From Flavobacteriales bacterium UBA720 (GTDB lineage Bacteria > Bacteroidota > Bacteroidia > Flavobacteriales > Weeksellaceae): DNA of 43,128 bases. The position numbers and the translations under genes were made by a program. Within the stretch, counting starts at the first letter, position 1. The number at the start of each line of letters is the position of its first letter. The stretch spans positions 1-43,128 of the forward strand of contig DBLQ01000107.1 in NCBI GenBank assembly GCA_002297505.1, read 5' to 3'. Below are positions 22,738-30,097 of this stretch, piece after piece. The notes beneath the pieces are model-generated. The model did not search any database. It saw only the letters and a program-made list of their open reading frames with translations, and was not told where the DNA came from.

Positions 22738-23574
22738 TTAAGAAATCCACTGGTCGTCTCCGAAATTCGGTTTACGCTTTTCTAAGAACGCATTTCTCCC
22801 TTCTTTCGCTTCTTCTGTCATATAAGCCAGACGTGTCGCTTCGCCTGCAAAAATCTGCTGACCAACCATGCCGTCGTCTGTGAGATTCATCGCGAATTTT
22901 AGCATTCTGATAGAAGTTGGCGATTTGGCAAGGATTTCCTGCGCCCATTCGTAAGCCGTATCTTCCAATTCAGCGTGAGGAATTACGGCGTTTACCATTC
23001 CCATATCAGCAGCTTCCTGAGCAGAATAGTTTCTACCTAAAAAGAAAATTTCTCTGGCTTTTTTCTGACCAACCATTTTCGCTAAATAAGCAGAACCATA
23101 ACCGCCGTCAAAACTTGTAACATCGGCATCGGTTTGTTTGAAAATCGCGTGTTCCTCGCTCGCCAAAGTCAAATCACAAACCACGTGAAGCGAATGTCCG
23201 CCGCCAACAGCCCAACCATTAACGACAGCAATCACAGCCTTCGGCATAAAGCGAATCAAACGCTGAACTTCCAGGATATTCAGACGATGTCTGCCGTCTT
23301 CGCCAACATAACCCTGATGTCCACGAGCTTTTTGGTCGCCTCCACTACAGAAGGCGTGACCGCCGTCTTTTGGACTTGGGCCTTCGCCTGTCAACAGCAC
23401 AACGCCGATTGACGAATCTTCGTAAGCATCATAAAAAGCATCGTAAAGTTCTGAGGTTGTTTTTGGACGAAAAGCATTTCTGACTTCCGGTCTGTTGATA
23501 GCGATTCTTGCAACGCCATTTGATTTTTTATAGGTAATATCTTCGTATTCTTTGACGGTTTTCCAGTCTGCCAT
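22738..23574 (-). CDS. menB: 1,4-dihydroxy-2-naphthoyl-CoA synthase
   Basis: Cyclises o-succinylbenzoyl-CoA to 1,4-dihydroxy-2-naphthoyl-CoA in menaquinone synthesis. A 278-residue crotonase-fold protein. The signatures are INRPEVRNAFRPKTTSEL, FCSGGDQKARG (oxyanion hole), VNGWAVGGGHSLHVVCDLTLAS, TDADVTSFDGGYGSAYLAKMVGQKKAREIFFLGR and the C-terminal AFLEKRKPNFGDDQW. The length and motifs match MenB closely. It heads a minus-strand group with the serine hydrolase gene, menA and UPF0173. A TATCTTTA -7-like element (23601-23594) is just upstream. Confidence 0.97.
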   Translation of the reverse strand: MADWKTVKEYEDITYKKSNGVARIAINRPEVRNAFRPKTTSELYDAFYDAYEDSSIGVVLLTGEGPSPKDGGHAFCSGGDQKARGHQGYVGEDGRHRLNILEVQRLIRFMPKAVIAVVNGWAVGGGHSLHVVCDLTLASEEHAIFKQTDADVTSFDGGYGSAYLAKMVGQKKAREIFFLGRNYSAQEAADMGMVNAVIPHAELEDTAYEWAQEILAKSPTSIRMLKFAMNLTDDGMVGQQIFAGEATRLAYMTEEAKEGRNAFLEKRKPNFGDDQWIS

Positions 23575-23676
23575 TTTTTGAAAATTTAGAGTGTAAAGAT
23601 ACAGAGATTAATCGGATTGAGGAAGCGCGATGACGGAAGTCAGATGTCGTTTTTGCGCCAGCGCGTAAAGGATAGA

Positions 23677-23804
23677 AGCGGTTATCCTTTTTTTGCTGAG
23701 GAAAAGCTGGGGCAAAAAAAGATAATAGCGGATAGCCTGGTCTTTTTGTTTTGCCTGGACAAAAAATACTATTATAACCAAAACGTCAAGGCAAAACAAA
23801 AAGA
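23677..23804. repeat. Compound extragenic inverted repeats between menB and the DUF4920 gene
   Basis: Two adjacent dyads in a gene-free stretch of 301 nt (23575-23875). The first pairs GTTATCCTTTTTTTGC (23681-23696) with GCAAAAAAAGATAAT (23712-23726), with a one-base bulge. The second pairs TCTTTTTGTTTTGCCT (23741-23756) with AGGCAAAACAAAAAGA (23789-23804), a perfect 16-bp arm with a 32-nt loop. Around them are GC-richer blocks (GCGCCAGCGCG, AGCGGATAGCC). ORFs on both strands here are artefacts of the palindromes. The layout resembles extragenic repeats I know from Chryseobacterium. Confidence 0.7.
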
Positions 23805-23819
23805 TACGCCCAAAAAAAA

Positions 23820-23840
23820 GCTCCGGAAAAAATCCGGAGC
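23820..23840 (-). terminator. Intrinsic terminator after the DUF4920 gene
   Basis: GCTCCGGA (23820-23827) and TCCGGAGC (23833-23840) form a perfect GC-rich 8-bp stem with a 5-nt loop. On the minus strand it is followed by eight Ts. Confidence 0.88.
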
Positions 23841-23875
23841 ACGCTAACTTTAAAACCATACTATGGGAACATAGA

Positions 23876-24367
23876 TCATTCTACAACTTTAATGGCACTC
23901 GCCAGAAATCGGGTTTCAGTTTTAGGCTCTTTGATCGCATCAATTTCTGCCTGAGATTTTTTGGCATCTTCAGCATAATGTTGCAATTCTTTCACAGAAG
24001 TGGTTTTGCTTTCTGCGCTGCCTTCCAAAACAACTGTTTTACCTTCCAAAGCGGTCGGAACAAAGAACGCATAATCTTTCATTTTAACAAAGAAAGTTTC
24101 TCCGGAATCTGTTGCAAGACTCACCCAGCAACCTTTTTTCGGGCATACACCAGTCACTTTTCCTTTGACGGAAGTTTTGGCGATTTTTGGGTTAGACTTC
24201 AGTTCTTGATTCAGCTCGTCCGTAGAAATCGCTTTTTTAAGGGCTTTTGCAGACACATCCTGTCCGTAGAATTCTCCTACTTTAGCGTCACCGGCCGGAG
24301 GACCGGATTGTGCAAATGCTGAAACGGACAATCCTATCAAAACAAATGCAAATAATATATTTTTCAT
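23876..24367 (-). CDS. Exported DUF4920 family protein
   Basis: A 163-residue protein from the ATG at 24367 (MKNILFAFVLIGLSVSAFAQ), chosen because it begins with a clean signal peptide; the longer frame adds 21 unlikely residues. The mature part carries GKVTGVCPKKGCWVSLAT, with a paired-Cys motif, then FFVKMKDYAFFVPTALEGKTVVLEG, typical of DUF4920, an OB-like periplasmic domain of unknown function often described with metal or redox roles. It is followed by a strong terminator and appears monocistronic. Confidence 0.82.
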   Translation of the reverse strand: MKNILFAFVLIGLSVSAFAQSGPPAGDAKVGEFYGQDVSAKALKKAISTDELNQELKSNPKIAKTSVKGKVTGVCPKKGCWVSLATDSGETFFVKMKDYAFFVPTALEGKTVVLEGSAESKTTSVKELQHYAEDAKKSQAEIDAIKEPKTETRFLASAIKVVE

Positions 24368-24588
24368 ATGCAGATATTTATCGTTTTCTAAAGATCTGAT
24401 GCCATTGCCTGTGATAATTGTTAAGTACATTCCAAATTAACTAAGGCAATTTCAAAAAAAATCCTTTTATTTTTAATGATGTAAATTTAGAAAATAAATT
24501 AATCGAAAAAAAATAATTTTTGATGTAATACAAAACCCATCTCAGTTGTCTTACTCATATATCAACGAAAACTCTAAAATTACACCTT

Positions 24589-25401
24589 ATGAAAATCAAA
24601 CTGCTATCTCTGATCCTTTTGGCTTCTGTCACCAATTATTCCTGCATCCAGAAGACCAATTCCAATGATGTCATGTTTTCTCACCTTCTATCCGATTCCG
24701 GAAAAGGTGAGGTGACCGAAAAATCCTATCCGGCGGATTTTGACGAGTTACAGATCTCCACTTCTCTCAACGCCGAAGTCTACAAATCAAACGAAGAAAA
24801 AATTGTGGTATACGCACCGACGGATCTTATGCAATACGTGATTGTGAAGCAAGAAGGCAGGAAGGTGCAGGTAAAAATCCAATCGGAAGGTAAACTCAAT
24901 ATCTCAACTGACAGAATCAAAATTAAAGTTTATGCTAAGGATTTCAATGCTTTGGTAGCCAATTCCAGTGGCAGCATTATCCTGAAAGACGATTTTAATT
25001 TTGCTGACCTTGATGTAAAAGTTTCCAGCTCGGGAAGCATCAGAGGCAATGTTAATGCTAATAATGTCAATATCCAGGCTTCCAGCAGCGGCGACTTCAA
25101 TGGCGAGGTAAGTGCCAAAAAACTGAATCTGCAATCCTCTTCTTCAGGTGGCATCTACATCAAAGGTAATGCGGACTCGGTGAGCGCCCAGGCATCGTCC
25201 AGTGGCGATATCAAAGCTGAAAACCTGACTGCTGACAATGCCACACTCACCACTTCGTCATCTGCAGATATTACGATTGGCGTGCGCAGCAGCGTGACTG
25301 CCGCTGCATCCTCCAGTGGCGATATTAACGTAATCAAAAAAGGTGATCTGAATAAAATCACCAAAAACGAGAGCAGCTCCGGATCTGTCAATATCCGGTA
25401 A
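24589..25401 (+). CDS. GIN-domain (DUF2807) lipoprotein, Ser/Gly-repeat type
   Basis: A 270-residue lipoprotein with lipobox TNYSCIQK (Cys19). The head GIN/DUF2807 domain covers most of the rest. From about residue 123 it is strikingly periodic: SSG/SSSG(D/S/G) turns recur roughly every 18-21 residues (NSSGSI, SSSGSI, SSSGDF, SSSGGI, SSSGDI, SSSADI, SSSGDI, SSSGSV), each probably one rung of a right-handed beta-helix. It is paralogous to the protein at 15780-16481 but far more regular. It is expected on the outer membrane. Function is unproven. It stands alone on the plus strand and ends at a strong hairpin terminator shared with the convergent downstream gene. Confidence 0.85.
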   Translation: MKIKLLSLILLASVTNYSCIQKTNSNDVMFSHLLSDSGKGEVTEKSYPADFDELQISTSLNAEVYKSNEEKIVVYAPTDLMQYVIVKQEGRKVQVKIQSEGKLNISTDRIKIKVYAKDFNALVANSSGSIILKDDFNFADLDVKVSSSGSIRGNVNANNVNIQASSSGDFNGEVSAKKLNLQSSSSGGIYIKGNADSVSAQASSSGDIKAENLTADNATLTTSSSADITIGVRSSVTAAASSSGDINVIKKGDLNKITKNESSSGSVNIR

Positions 25402-25424
25402 TTATATTTTCTTTCAAAAACGAG

Positions 25425-25451
25425 AAGAGCCTTGAAAATTTCAAGGCTCTT
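25425..25451. terminator. Bidirectional terminator after the GIN gene
   Basis: AAGAGCCTTGA (25425-25435) and TCAAGGCTCTT (25441-25451) form an 11-bp stem with a 5-nt loop and a T-run on the plus strand. It lies between the convergent GIN and coiled-coil genes. Confidence 0.88.
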
Positions 25452-25474
25452 TTTTATATTTTGAGTTTAGGCTA

Positions 25475-26254
25475 TTAACCAAACTTGATGATGTCCTGCA
25501 TCTTCTCTGTTTCTTCGTTCACCAGCTCGTCATCTACCAAAATTTTGCCGGAATGCTCATCGATGATGATTTTCTTTCTCTGGGCAATTTCCATTTGCTT
25601 TTGTGGCGGAATGGTAAAGAAAGAACCTTTCGGTGCACCTCTTTCCAGACCTACAACGGCAAGACCTGTAGATGAGCCCTGACGGATTCTTTTGTAAGAT
25701 GCCAGCAATCTGTTATCGATTTTCTCAGCAAATTCCTTTGATTTTTCTAACAGATAATCTTCTTCCTTCTGCGTCTCAGAAACCAGATTTTCCAACTCAT
25801 TTTTCTTATGCGTCAGGTGGTTTTTAAGTTCTTCGATCTTGGTGTTCAGATCAGTCAGTGTTTCCTTTTTGTGGTCTATTTTAGCACCAAATTCCTTGAT
25901 TCGCTTTTCAGCCAGCTGGATTTCCAATTCCTGATATTCTACTTCTTTTGCCAAAGCTTCGAATTCCTTGTTGTTTCGAACGTTATCTTGCTGCGTTTTA
26001 TATTTTTCAATAAGAGATTGAGCCTGCTTCATTAAGTCTTTTTTGCCGTTGATTTCAGCATTTTGCTCGGCAATTTCGGATTCGAATTTTTGGGCTCTTT
26101 TTTCAAGACCTTCAATTTCTATCTCAAGGTCTTCTACTTCAATCGGCAATTCGCCTCTTGTGTTGCGGATCTCGTCCAGACGGGAATCGATGATTTGCAA
26201 GTCGTAAAGAGCTCTTAATTTTTCTTCAACAGAAATTTCGTTTACTTTAGCCAT
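25475..26254 (-). CDS. Zinc-ribbon-family (zf-RING_7) coiled-coil protein lacking the zinc cysteines
   Basis: A 259-residue protein. Residues ~8-180 are a long charged coiled coil (EEKLRALYDLQIIDSRLDEIRN... onward), as in the C4-type zinc-ribbon family that pairs with Nif3-like proteins. The C-terminal ribbon is recognisable by position (GLERGAPKGSFFTIPPQKQMEI... IIIDEHSGKILV), yet the four zinc cysteines of the family (two CxxC) are absent and the whole protein has no Cys. The fold is probably kept without metal. It follows the Nif3-like gene by 2 nt, a pairing conserved in many bacteria. Function unknown. Confidence 0.85.
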   Translation of the reverse strand: MAKVNEISVEEKLRALYDLQIIDSRLDEIRNTRGELPIEVEDLEIEIEGLEKRAQKFESEIAEQNAEINGKKDLMKQAQSLIEKYKTQQDNVRNNKEFEALAKEVEYQELEIQLAEKRIKEFGAKIDHKKETLTDLNTKIEELKNHLTHKKNELENLVSETQKEEDYLLEKSKEFAEKIDNRLLASYKRIRQGSSTGLAVVGLERGAPKGSFFTIPPQKQMEIAQRKKIIIDEHSGKILVDDELVNEETEKMQDIIKFG

Positions 26255-26256
26255 AT

Positions 26257-27354
26257 CTATATAAAATAATTAACAGGATTTGTTTTTTGTGTTGTTTTAG
26301 CGACTGCAAATGTAGTGAATTTTTCGGATAATATTTCAAATAATTGTTGAACCACAAATTGTTCTGACTCAAAATGACCGATATCACAAAGCAGCATTTT
26401 ATCCTCTGCCGAGAAGAAATCATGGTATTTGACATCTCCGGTGAGATAGGCATCACAACCTGCAGACATTGCTGCCTTTATGCCACTTGCACCGCTGCCG
26501 CCTAAAACGCCTACTCTTTTGATTTTTTTCTGAGTCAGATTATTATGTCTGATGATGTTGAGACCGAATTTTTCTTTCACAAATTCCAGAAAAGCCACTT
26601 CGTCCATTTCGGTTTCCAAATCACCGAATCTTCCCAATCCCGTGTATTGATTCTCATTATCCAAAGAAATTAATTGATAAGCCACTTCTTCGTAGGGATG
26701 GTTTTTTCTCATCGCAAAAAGAATCTGATGTCTTTTGTAATCCTCGAAAATGACGGACAGCAAAACTTCCTTGGCGTTTTCTCTTTCATTGTGAGTTCCC
26801 GTTACGGGATTTGATCCTTCCAACGGTCGAAAAGTGCCGTTACCATTGGTAGAAAAACTGCATTCGTCATAGAAACCTATATTTCCTGCGCCAGCTTCGA
26901 ACAGAGCATTTTTCAAACTCTCGGCAGAATCAGAAGGAACATAAACTTCCAGCTTTTTCAATTGTCCCTGTTTCGGCATCAGAATTTTTTGATTTTGAAG
27001 ACCGAGAACATCACAGATTTTATAATTAACACCAAAATAATCATTGTCGAACGCCGTGTGAATCGCATAGATGGCGATCTTATTTTCCAAAGCTTTCAGC
27101 ACAGCTTTTTCCACATAATTTTTACCGGTAATGGATTTCAGGCCGGAAAAAATAATCGGATGAAAGCATAGAATCAGGTCGAAATTCTTTTCAATAGCCT
27201 CATCCACAACCGTTTCCAGGGCATCGTGCGCAATTAAAACACCAGAAATTTCCCTATCAGGATGGCCGCAGAGCAATCCGACATTATCAAAATCTTCGGC
27301 CTGACGGATTGGAACATTTTTTTCAAACTCTCTTATAAACGCTTTGATCTTCAT
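26257..27354 (-). CDS. Nif3-like dinuclear metal centre protein
   Basis: A 365-residue member of the Nif3/YqfO/GTP cyclohydrolase I type 2 group, cytosolic and forming hexamers in known structures. The start is the ATG at 27354 (MKIKAFIREFEKNVPIRQAEDFDNVGLLCG); the longer frame overlaps the RES toxin gene. Metal ligands are visible in LILCFHPIIFSG, AIHTAFDN and, near the C-terminus, CDIGHFESEQ. The central ~110 residues (KLEVYVPSDSAESLKNALFEAGAGNIG...) are the PII-like insertion seen in longer homologues. Enzymatic activity is not established for the family. It is tightly linked to the downstream coiled-coil gene. Confidence 0.93.
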   Translation of the reverse strand: MKIKAFIREFEKNVPIRQAEDFDNVGLLCGHPDREISGVLIAHDALETVVDEAIEKNFDLILCFHPIIFSGLKSITGKNYVEKAVLKALENKIAIYAIHTAFDNDYFGVNYKICDVLGLQNQKILMPKQGQLKKLEVYVPSDSAESLKNALFEAGAGNIGFYDECSFSTNGNGTFRPLEGSNPVTGTHNERENAKEVLLSVIFEDYKRHQILFAMRKNHPYEEVAYQLISLDNENQYTGLGRFGDLETEMDEVAFLEFVKEKFGLNIIRHNNLTQKKIKRVGVLGGSGASGIKAAMSAGCDAYLTGDVKYHDFFSAEDKMLLCDIGHFESEQFVVQQLFEILSEKFTTFAVAKTTQKTNPVNYFI

Positions 27355-27370
27355 TGACTTAAATATTTTT

Positions 27371-27823
27371 TTATCTGATGAAAAGCCGATCATCAAAAGT
27401 AAATTTTTCTATTTTCTTGATCTTAACCTGAGAAAAATCGGGATGTCTAGGATTCATGATATAGTTGAATTCTCCCTGTACCGCTGCGGAGGGGATCTTC
27501 ATGGTTAAAAATCTTTGATCTTTCAAAAACTTGTCCCCTATTTTCTGTGTACTATCGGGATGCGGAAAGGTGTTCCAGTCTTTCGGTAACCGTTTCGGCT
27601 CAAAACAAGCTGAATCTGGAATTTCGATATGTATCAGTCTGTAATCCTTTGGCAGTATACCCAGCGGAATATGCACCGCAATTTCGGTCACACACAGTGC
27701 AATAGACTGAGCTGTGTAGAGTGCTGCACTGCCTTTGCTGTTCCATCTGCCACCGGCAATTTCTGCACCACGACCCGAAAGATCAGCGGCATACATTTCC
27801 TTAGAAAGTCTGTAAACGATCAT
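27371..27823 (-). CDS. RES-domain toxin (NAD+-degrading), module 2
   Basis: A 150-residue RES-family protein, paralogous to that at 11589-12056 but clearly diverged. Residues expected in the active site: Arg26 in GGRWNSKG, Tyr36 in ALYTAQS, Glu47 in CVTEIAVH (11 residues after the Tyr, as in module 1) and Ser112 in IPSAAV. It is likely to consume NAD+, by family. It starts 6 nt after the antitoxin stop codon and ends just before the Nif3-like gene. Confidence 0.9.
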   Translation of the reverse strand: MIVYRLSKEMYAADLSGRGAEIAGGRWNSKGSAALYTAQSIALCVTEIAVHIPLGILPKDYRLIHIEIPDSACFEPKRLPKDWNTFPHPDSTQKIGDKFLKDQRFLTMKIPSAAVQGEFNYIMNPRHPDFSQVKIKKIEKFTFDDRLFIR

Positions 27824-27829
27824 TCCTAA

Positions 27830-28288
27830 TTATGCTAAAACTCCGTGTTCTATGCGAGTTAGCTCATCCATCAACAATGATATCCCGAAAACACTGCCCA
27901 ATAAATCCTGTGGCTTGGTCTTTCCCAGAGCCAGATTCTCGGACTGTAGCCAAATCAAAAAATCATCAGCCGAACCAAAAACTTCCTCGCCTCTTTGGTA
28001 AAGCATTTCTATCTGGAGGATTTTTTCGGACTGTAACACATCGAAGGATTTTTCCTCTTTCTGATAGCGTGATAATGTTTTTCCCGAAATATGGAGAAAA
28101 TCTGCCCAATCCTGCATCGAAAAAGGAAACTTTTTGCTAAGATTATCGAAGATCTTGAATGAGATACCTTTCTTAGAAATATCCATCAGCCCAAACATCC
28201 CCACGTCATCAAAATTCTGATAACTGTAGGCCATCGCAGCTTCCTGCACCATGTCACTTTTGTATTCTGAAGTTTTATACTTTTTCAT
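27830..28288 (-). CDS. Xre/MbcA/ParS-type antitoxin, module 2
   Basis: The 152-residue antitoxin of the second RES pair. The Xre-like DNA-binding region spans about 44-85 (FKIFDNLSKKFPFSMQDWADFLHISGKTLSRYQ), and the C-terminal toxin-binding domain about 88-150 (EKILQIEMLYQRGEEVFGSADDFLIWLQSENLALGKTKPQDLL... LLMDELTRIEHGVLA). The gene order antitoxin-toxin matches module 1. Its promoter region has spaced GTCYAA sites that could bind this protein. Confidence 0.9.
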   Translation of the reverse strand: MKKYKTSEYKSDMVQEAAMAYSYQNFDDVGMFGLMDISKKGISFKIFDNLSKKFPFSMQDWADFLHISGKTLSRYQKEEKSFDVLQSEKILQIEMLYQRGEEVFGSADDFLIWLQSENLALGKTKPQDLLGSVFGISLLMDELTRIEHGVLA

Positions 28289-28307
28289 TTCATATGTTTT
28301 TCCTTCA

Positions 28308-28366
28308 CAAATATACGAACATTGTCTAAATAAAAAAGACTTTTGTCCAATTATTTTTATTTGGAC
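28308..28366 (-). promoter_or_regulatory. Promoter and candidate operator of Xre-RES module 2
   Basis: The -7 element TATATTTG is on the minus strand at 28315-28308. On the plus strand, TTGTCTAAAT (28322-28331) and TTGTCCAATT (28343-28352) are related sites 21 bp apart, and an inverted copy TTGGAC lies at 28361-28366, forming GTCCAA-N10-TTGGAC with the second. The sites cover the spacer and -33 zone, as in module 1 but with a different sequence. Confidence 0.45.
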
Positions 28367-28406
28367 TATGATTTTTTTTACTTAAATTCATTTATATTTT
28401 AATAGC

Positions 28407-29231
28407 ATGAAAATTAAGCCGGAATTTGATCTTATTCCCGAAGACGGTTGGCGAAAAAAGATTTATGAAGTCGTATATCTATCAGACACCAAGGCTGGTA
28501 AGCTGTTCGATATAGCTCTCTTGTTTCTTATTCTGTTCAGTACTGTTTTGCTGATGGTCGAAACCATCCCGATTGTCAAATTAAAATATCACCGGGAATT
28601 TTATTATGCCGAATTCTTTATTACGCTTATTTTCACCATTGAGTACATTTTGAGAATCATCTGTGTCAAAGACCGTGAGGAATACATCTTCAGTCCGCTG
28701 GGCATTATAGATTTCCTATCCATCATACCGTTTTACGTGAGTCTCTTTTTCCCGATCTGGCATTTTGTGGCGATTATCAGGATGCTGAGAATACTTCGGA
28801 TTTTCAGGATTTTCAATCTGGCAGATTATATGCATGATGGGCGTTTCATTGTCTCGGCACTCAAGCATAGCTCCCGGAAAATCTACATTTTCCTGCTGTT
28901 TATGATCATCTTCATTGTCATCATCGGTGCATTGATGTATGTGGTAGAAGGCGGCAAAAACGGCTTCAGCAGTATTCCGCAAAGTGTATATTGGGCGGTA
29001 GTGACGATCACAACTGTAGGCTATGGCGATATTTCACCCGCCACACCTCTGGGAAAATTACTTTCCATCGTGGTGATGCTTTGCGGCTACAGCATTATCG
29101 CCGTCCCAACTGGAATTGTAACATCGGAATTTCGTAGAAGAAAAAGCGGAATTGCCTGCAGCAGATGCGGCAATGAAGATAACGATGACAATGCCAGATA
29201 TTGTAAAATTTGTGGTGAGAAGATGGTTTAA
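28407..29231 (+). CDS. Voltage-sensor-type potassium channel with C-terminal zinc ribbon
   Basis: A 274-residue inner-membrane channel subunit of the six-transmembrane voltage-gated family. S1-S3 lie at about 34-52, 66-84 and 96-115. S4 has regularly spaced arginines (R125, R128, R131, R134 in IIRMLRILRIFRIF). The S5-pore-S6 part contains the K+ selectivity filter TVGYGD (203-208). After S6 a short soluble tail ends in a four-Cys ribbon, CSRCG (251, 254) and CKICG (266, 269), probably binding zinc. Four subunits would form a K+-selective pore. Voltage gating is inferred from S4. The gene converges on the patatin gene and their stop codons overlap. Confidence 0.92.
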   Translation: MKIKPEFDLIPEDGWRKKIYEVVYLSDTKAGKLFDIALLFLILFSTVLLMVETIPIVKLKYHREFYYAEFFITLIFTIEYILRIICVKDREEYIFSPLGIIDFLSIIPFYVSLFFPIWHFVAIIRMLRILRIFRIFNLADYMHDGRFIVSALKHSSRKIYIFLLFMIIFIVIIGALMYVVEGGKNGFSSIPQSVYWAVVTITTVGYGDISPATPLGKLLSIVVMLCGYSIIAVPTGIVTSEFRRRKSGIACSRCGNEDNDDNARYCKICGEKMV

Positions 29232-30031
29232 TACGTTTTGTTGAACATCAGTTCAAATTCTTCTTCGTTTTCCAGATAAGTGCGCCTGGCTTCATCATAA
29301 CCGATATCGAAAATTTCTCTTAATCGCTGCGGATTCCGCTCGAAGATGCCGTACTTCGATAATTTTTTGGACGTAATGAACCAATCACAGTAAGCAAATT
29401 TATAGATCTCCGTGCGGTGCGACAACAATTCGTAAGCTCTGGTTGTTACCGACCGAATGGTTTTGAGATCACTGGCCTGTACATCCTGTGGCGGTGTGAC
29501 ATAAACACCAATCAATTTATCGCATTCATTGTGAATCACATCGGCAGGGAAATTATTGAGAACGCCGCCATCACTGTACATCTCATCACCAATAAAATAC
29601 GGTGTAGAAATCCCAGGAATACAGGATGAAGCAATAATGGCATCTACAATTTTATAGTTTTTTTCAAAGACTTTCTGATTGCCAGTAATCAGCTCAGTCG
29701 CTACAATTCTGACATCTTTATTCAGATCACCCAAGGTCATATCCCGGAAAATAGGATTGAGGTACGTGGAAAAGATCGCTGAGGATACTAATCCCGGCTG
29801 ATTGAATGTGAAATGCTTCCAATGAAAAAAATAAATGGACTGAAAAAAATCGAGAATCGCTTCCGGCGATTTACCCACAGCATAGAGCGAACCTACGATG
29901 GAACCGGCACTGCAGCATGACAGAACATCGGGCTGAATATTCTTCTCATTGAGAAATTTTAGCACGCCGGCATGTGCCAATCCGCGCGTTCCCCCGCCCG
30001 ACAAAACCAGTCCTAGCTTAGAATTTTCCAT
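29228..30031 (-). CDS. Patatin-like phospholipase
   Basis: A 267-residue patatin-family lipid acyl hydrolase. The oxyanion loop is LSGGGTRGLAHAGVL (10-24), and the catalytic dyad is Ser41 and the Asp of MYSDGGVLNNFP. The nucleophile elbow reads CCSAG (39-43) rather than the usual GxSxG, so the first glycine is replaced by Cys. This small RssA-like type has no signal peptide. It would hydrolyse phospholipids or acyl esters in the cytosol or at the membrane; the substrate is unknown. It is transcribed after lpdA but behind a terminator. It overlaps the convergent channel gene by 4 nt. Confidence 0.9.
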   Translation of the reverse strand: MENSKLGLVLSGGGTRGLAHAGVLKFLNEKNIQPDVLSCCSAGSIVGSLYAVGKSPEAILDFFQSIYFFHWKHFTFNQPGLVSSAIFSTYLNPIFRDMTLGDLNKDVRIVATELITGNQKVFEKNYKIVDAIIASSCIPGISTPYFIGDEMYSDGGVLNNFPADVIHNECDKLIGVYVTPPQDVQASDLKTIRSVTTRAYELLSHRTEIYKFAYCDWFITSKKLSKYGIFERNPQRLREIFDIGYDEARRTYLENEEEFELMFNKTY

Positions 30032-30046
30032 TAAGTAAAATTAAAA

Positions 30047-30070
30047 AAACCACAGAACAATCTGTGGTTT
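30047..30070 (-). terminator. Intrinsic terminator after lpdA
   Basis: AAACCACAGA (30047-30056) and TCTGTGGTTT (30061-30070) form a 10-bp stem with a 4-nt loop, followed on the minus strand by a T-run. It lies between lpdA and the patatin gene. Confidence 0.88.
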
Positions 30071-30097
30071 TATCATATGAATATTATGTTAATCCTA

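Noticed and set aside
23608..23859. ORFs of 76-83 codons on both strands between menB and the DUF4920 gene
   Set aside because: They read through inverted repeats and a terminator, have low-complexity Lys/Phe-rich translations, and mirror each other on opposite strands.
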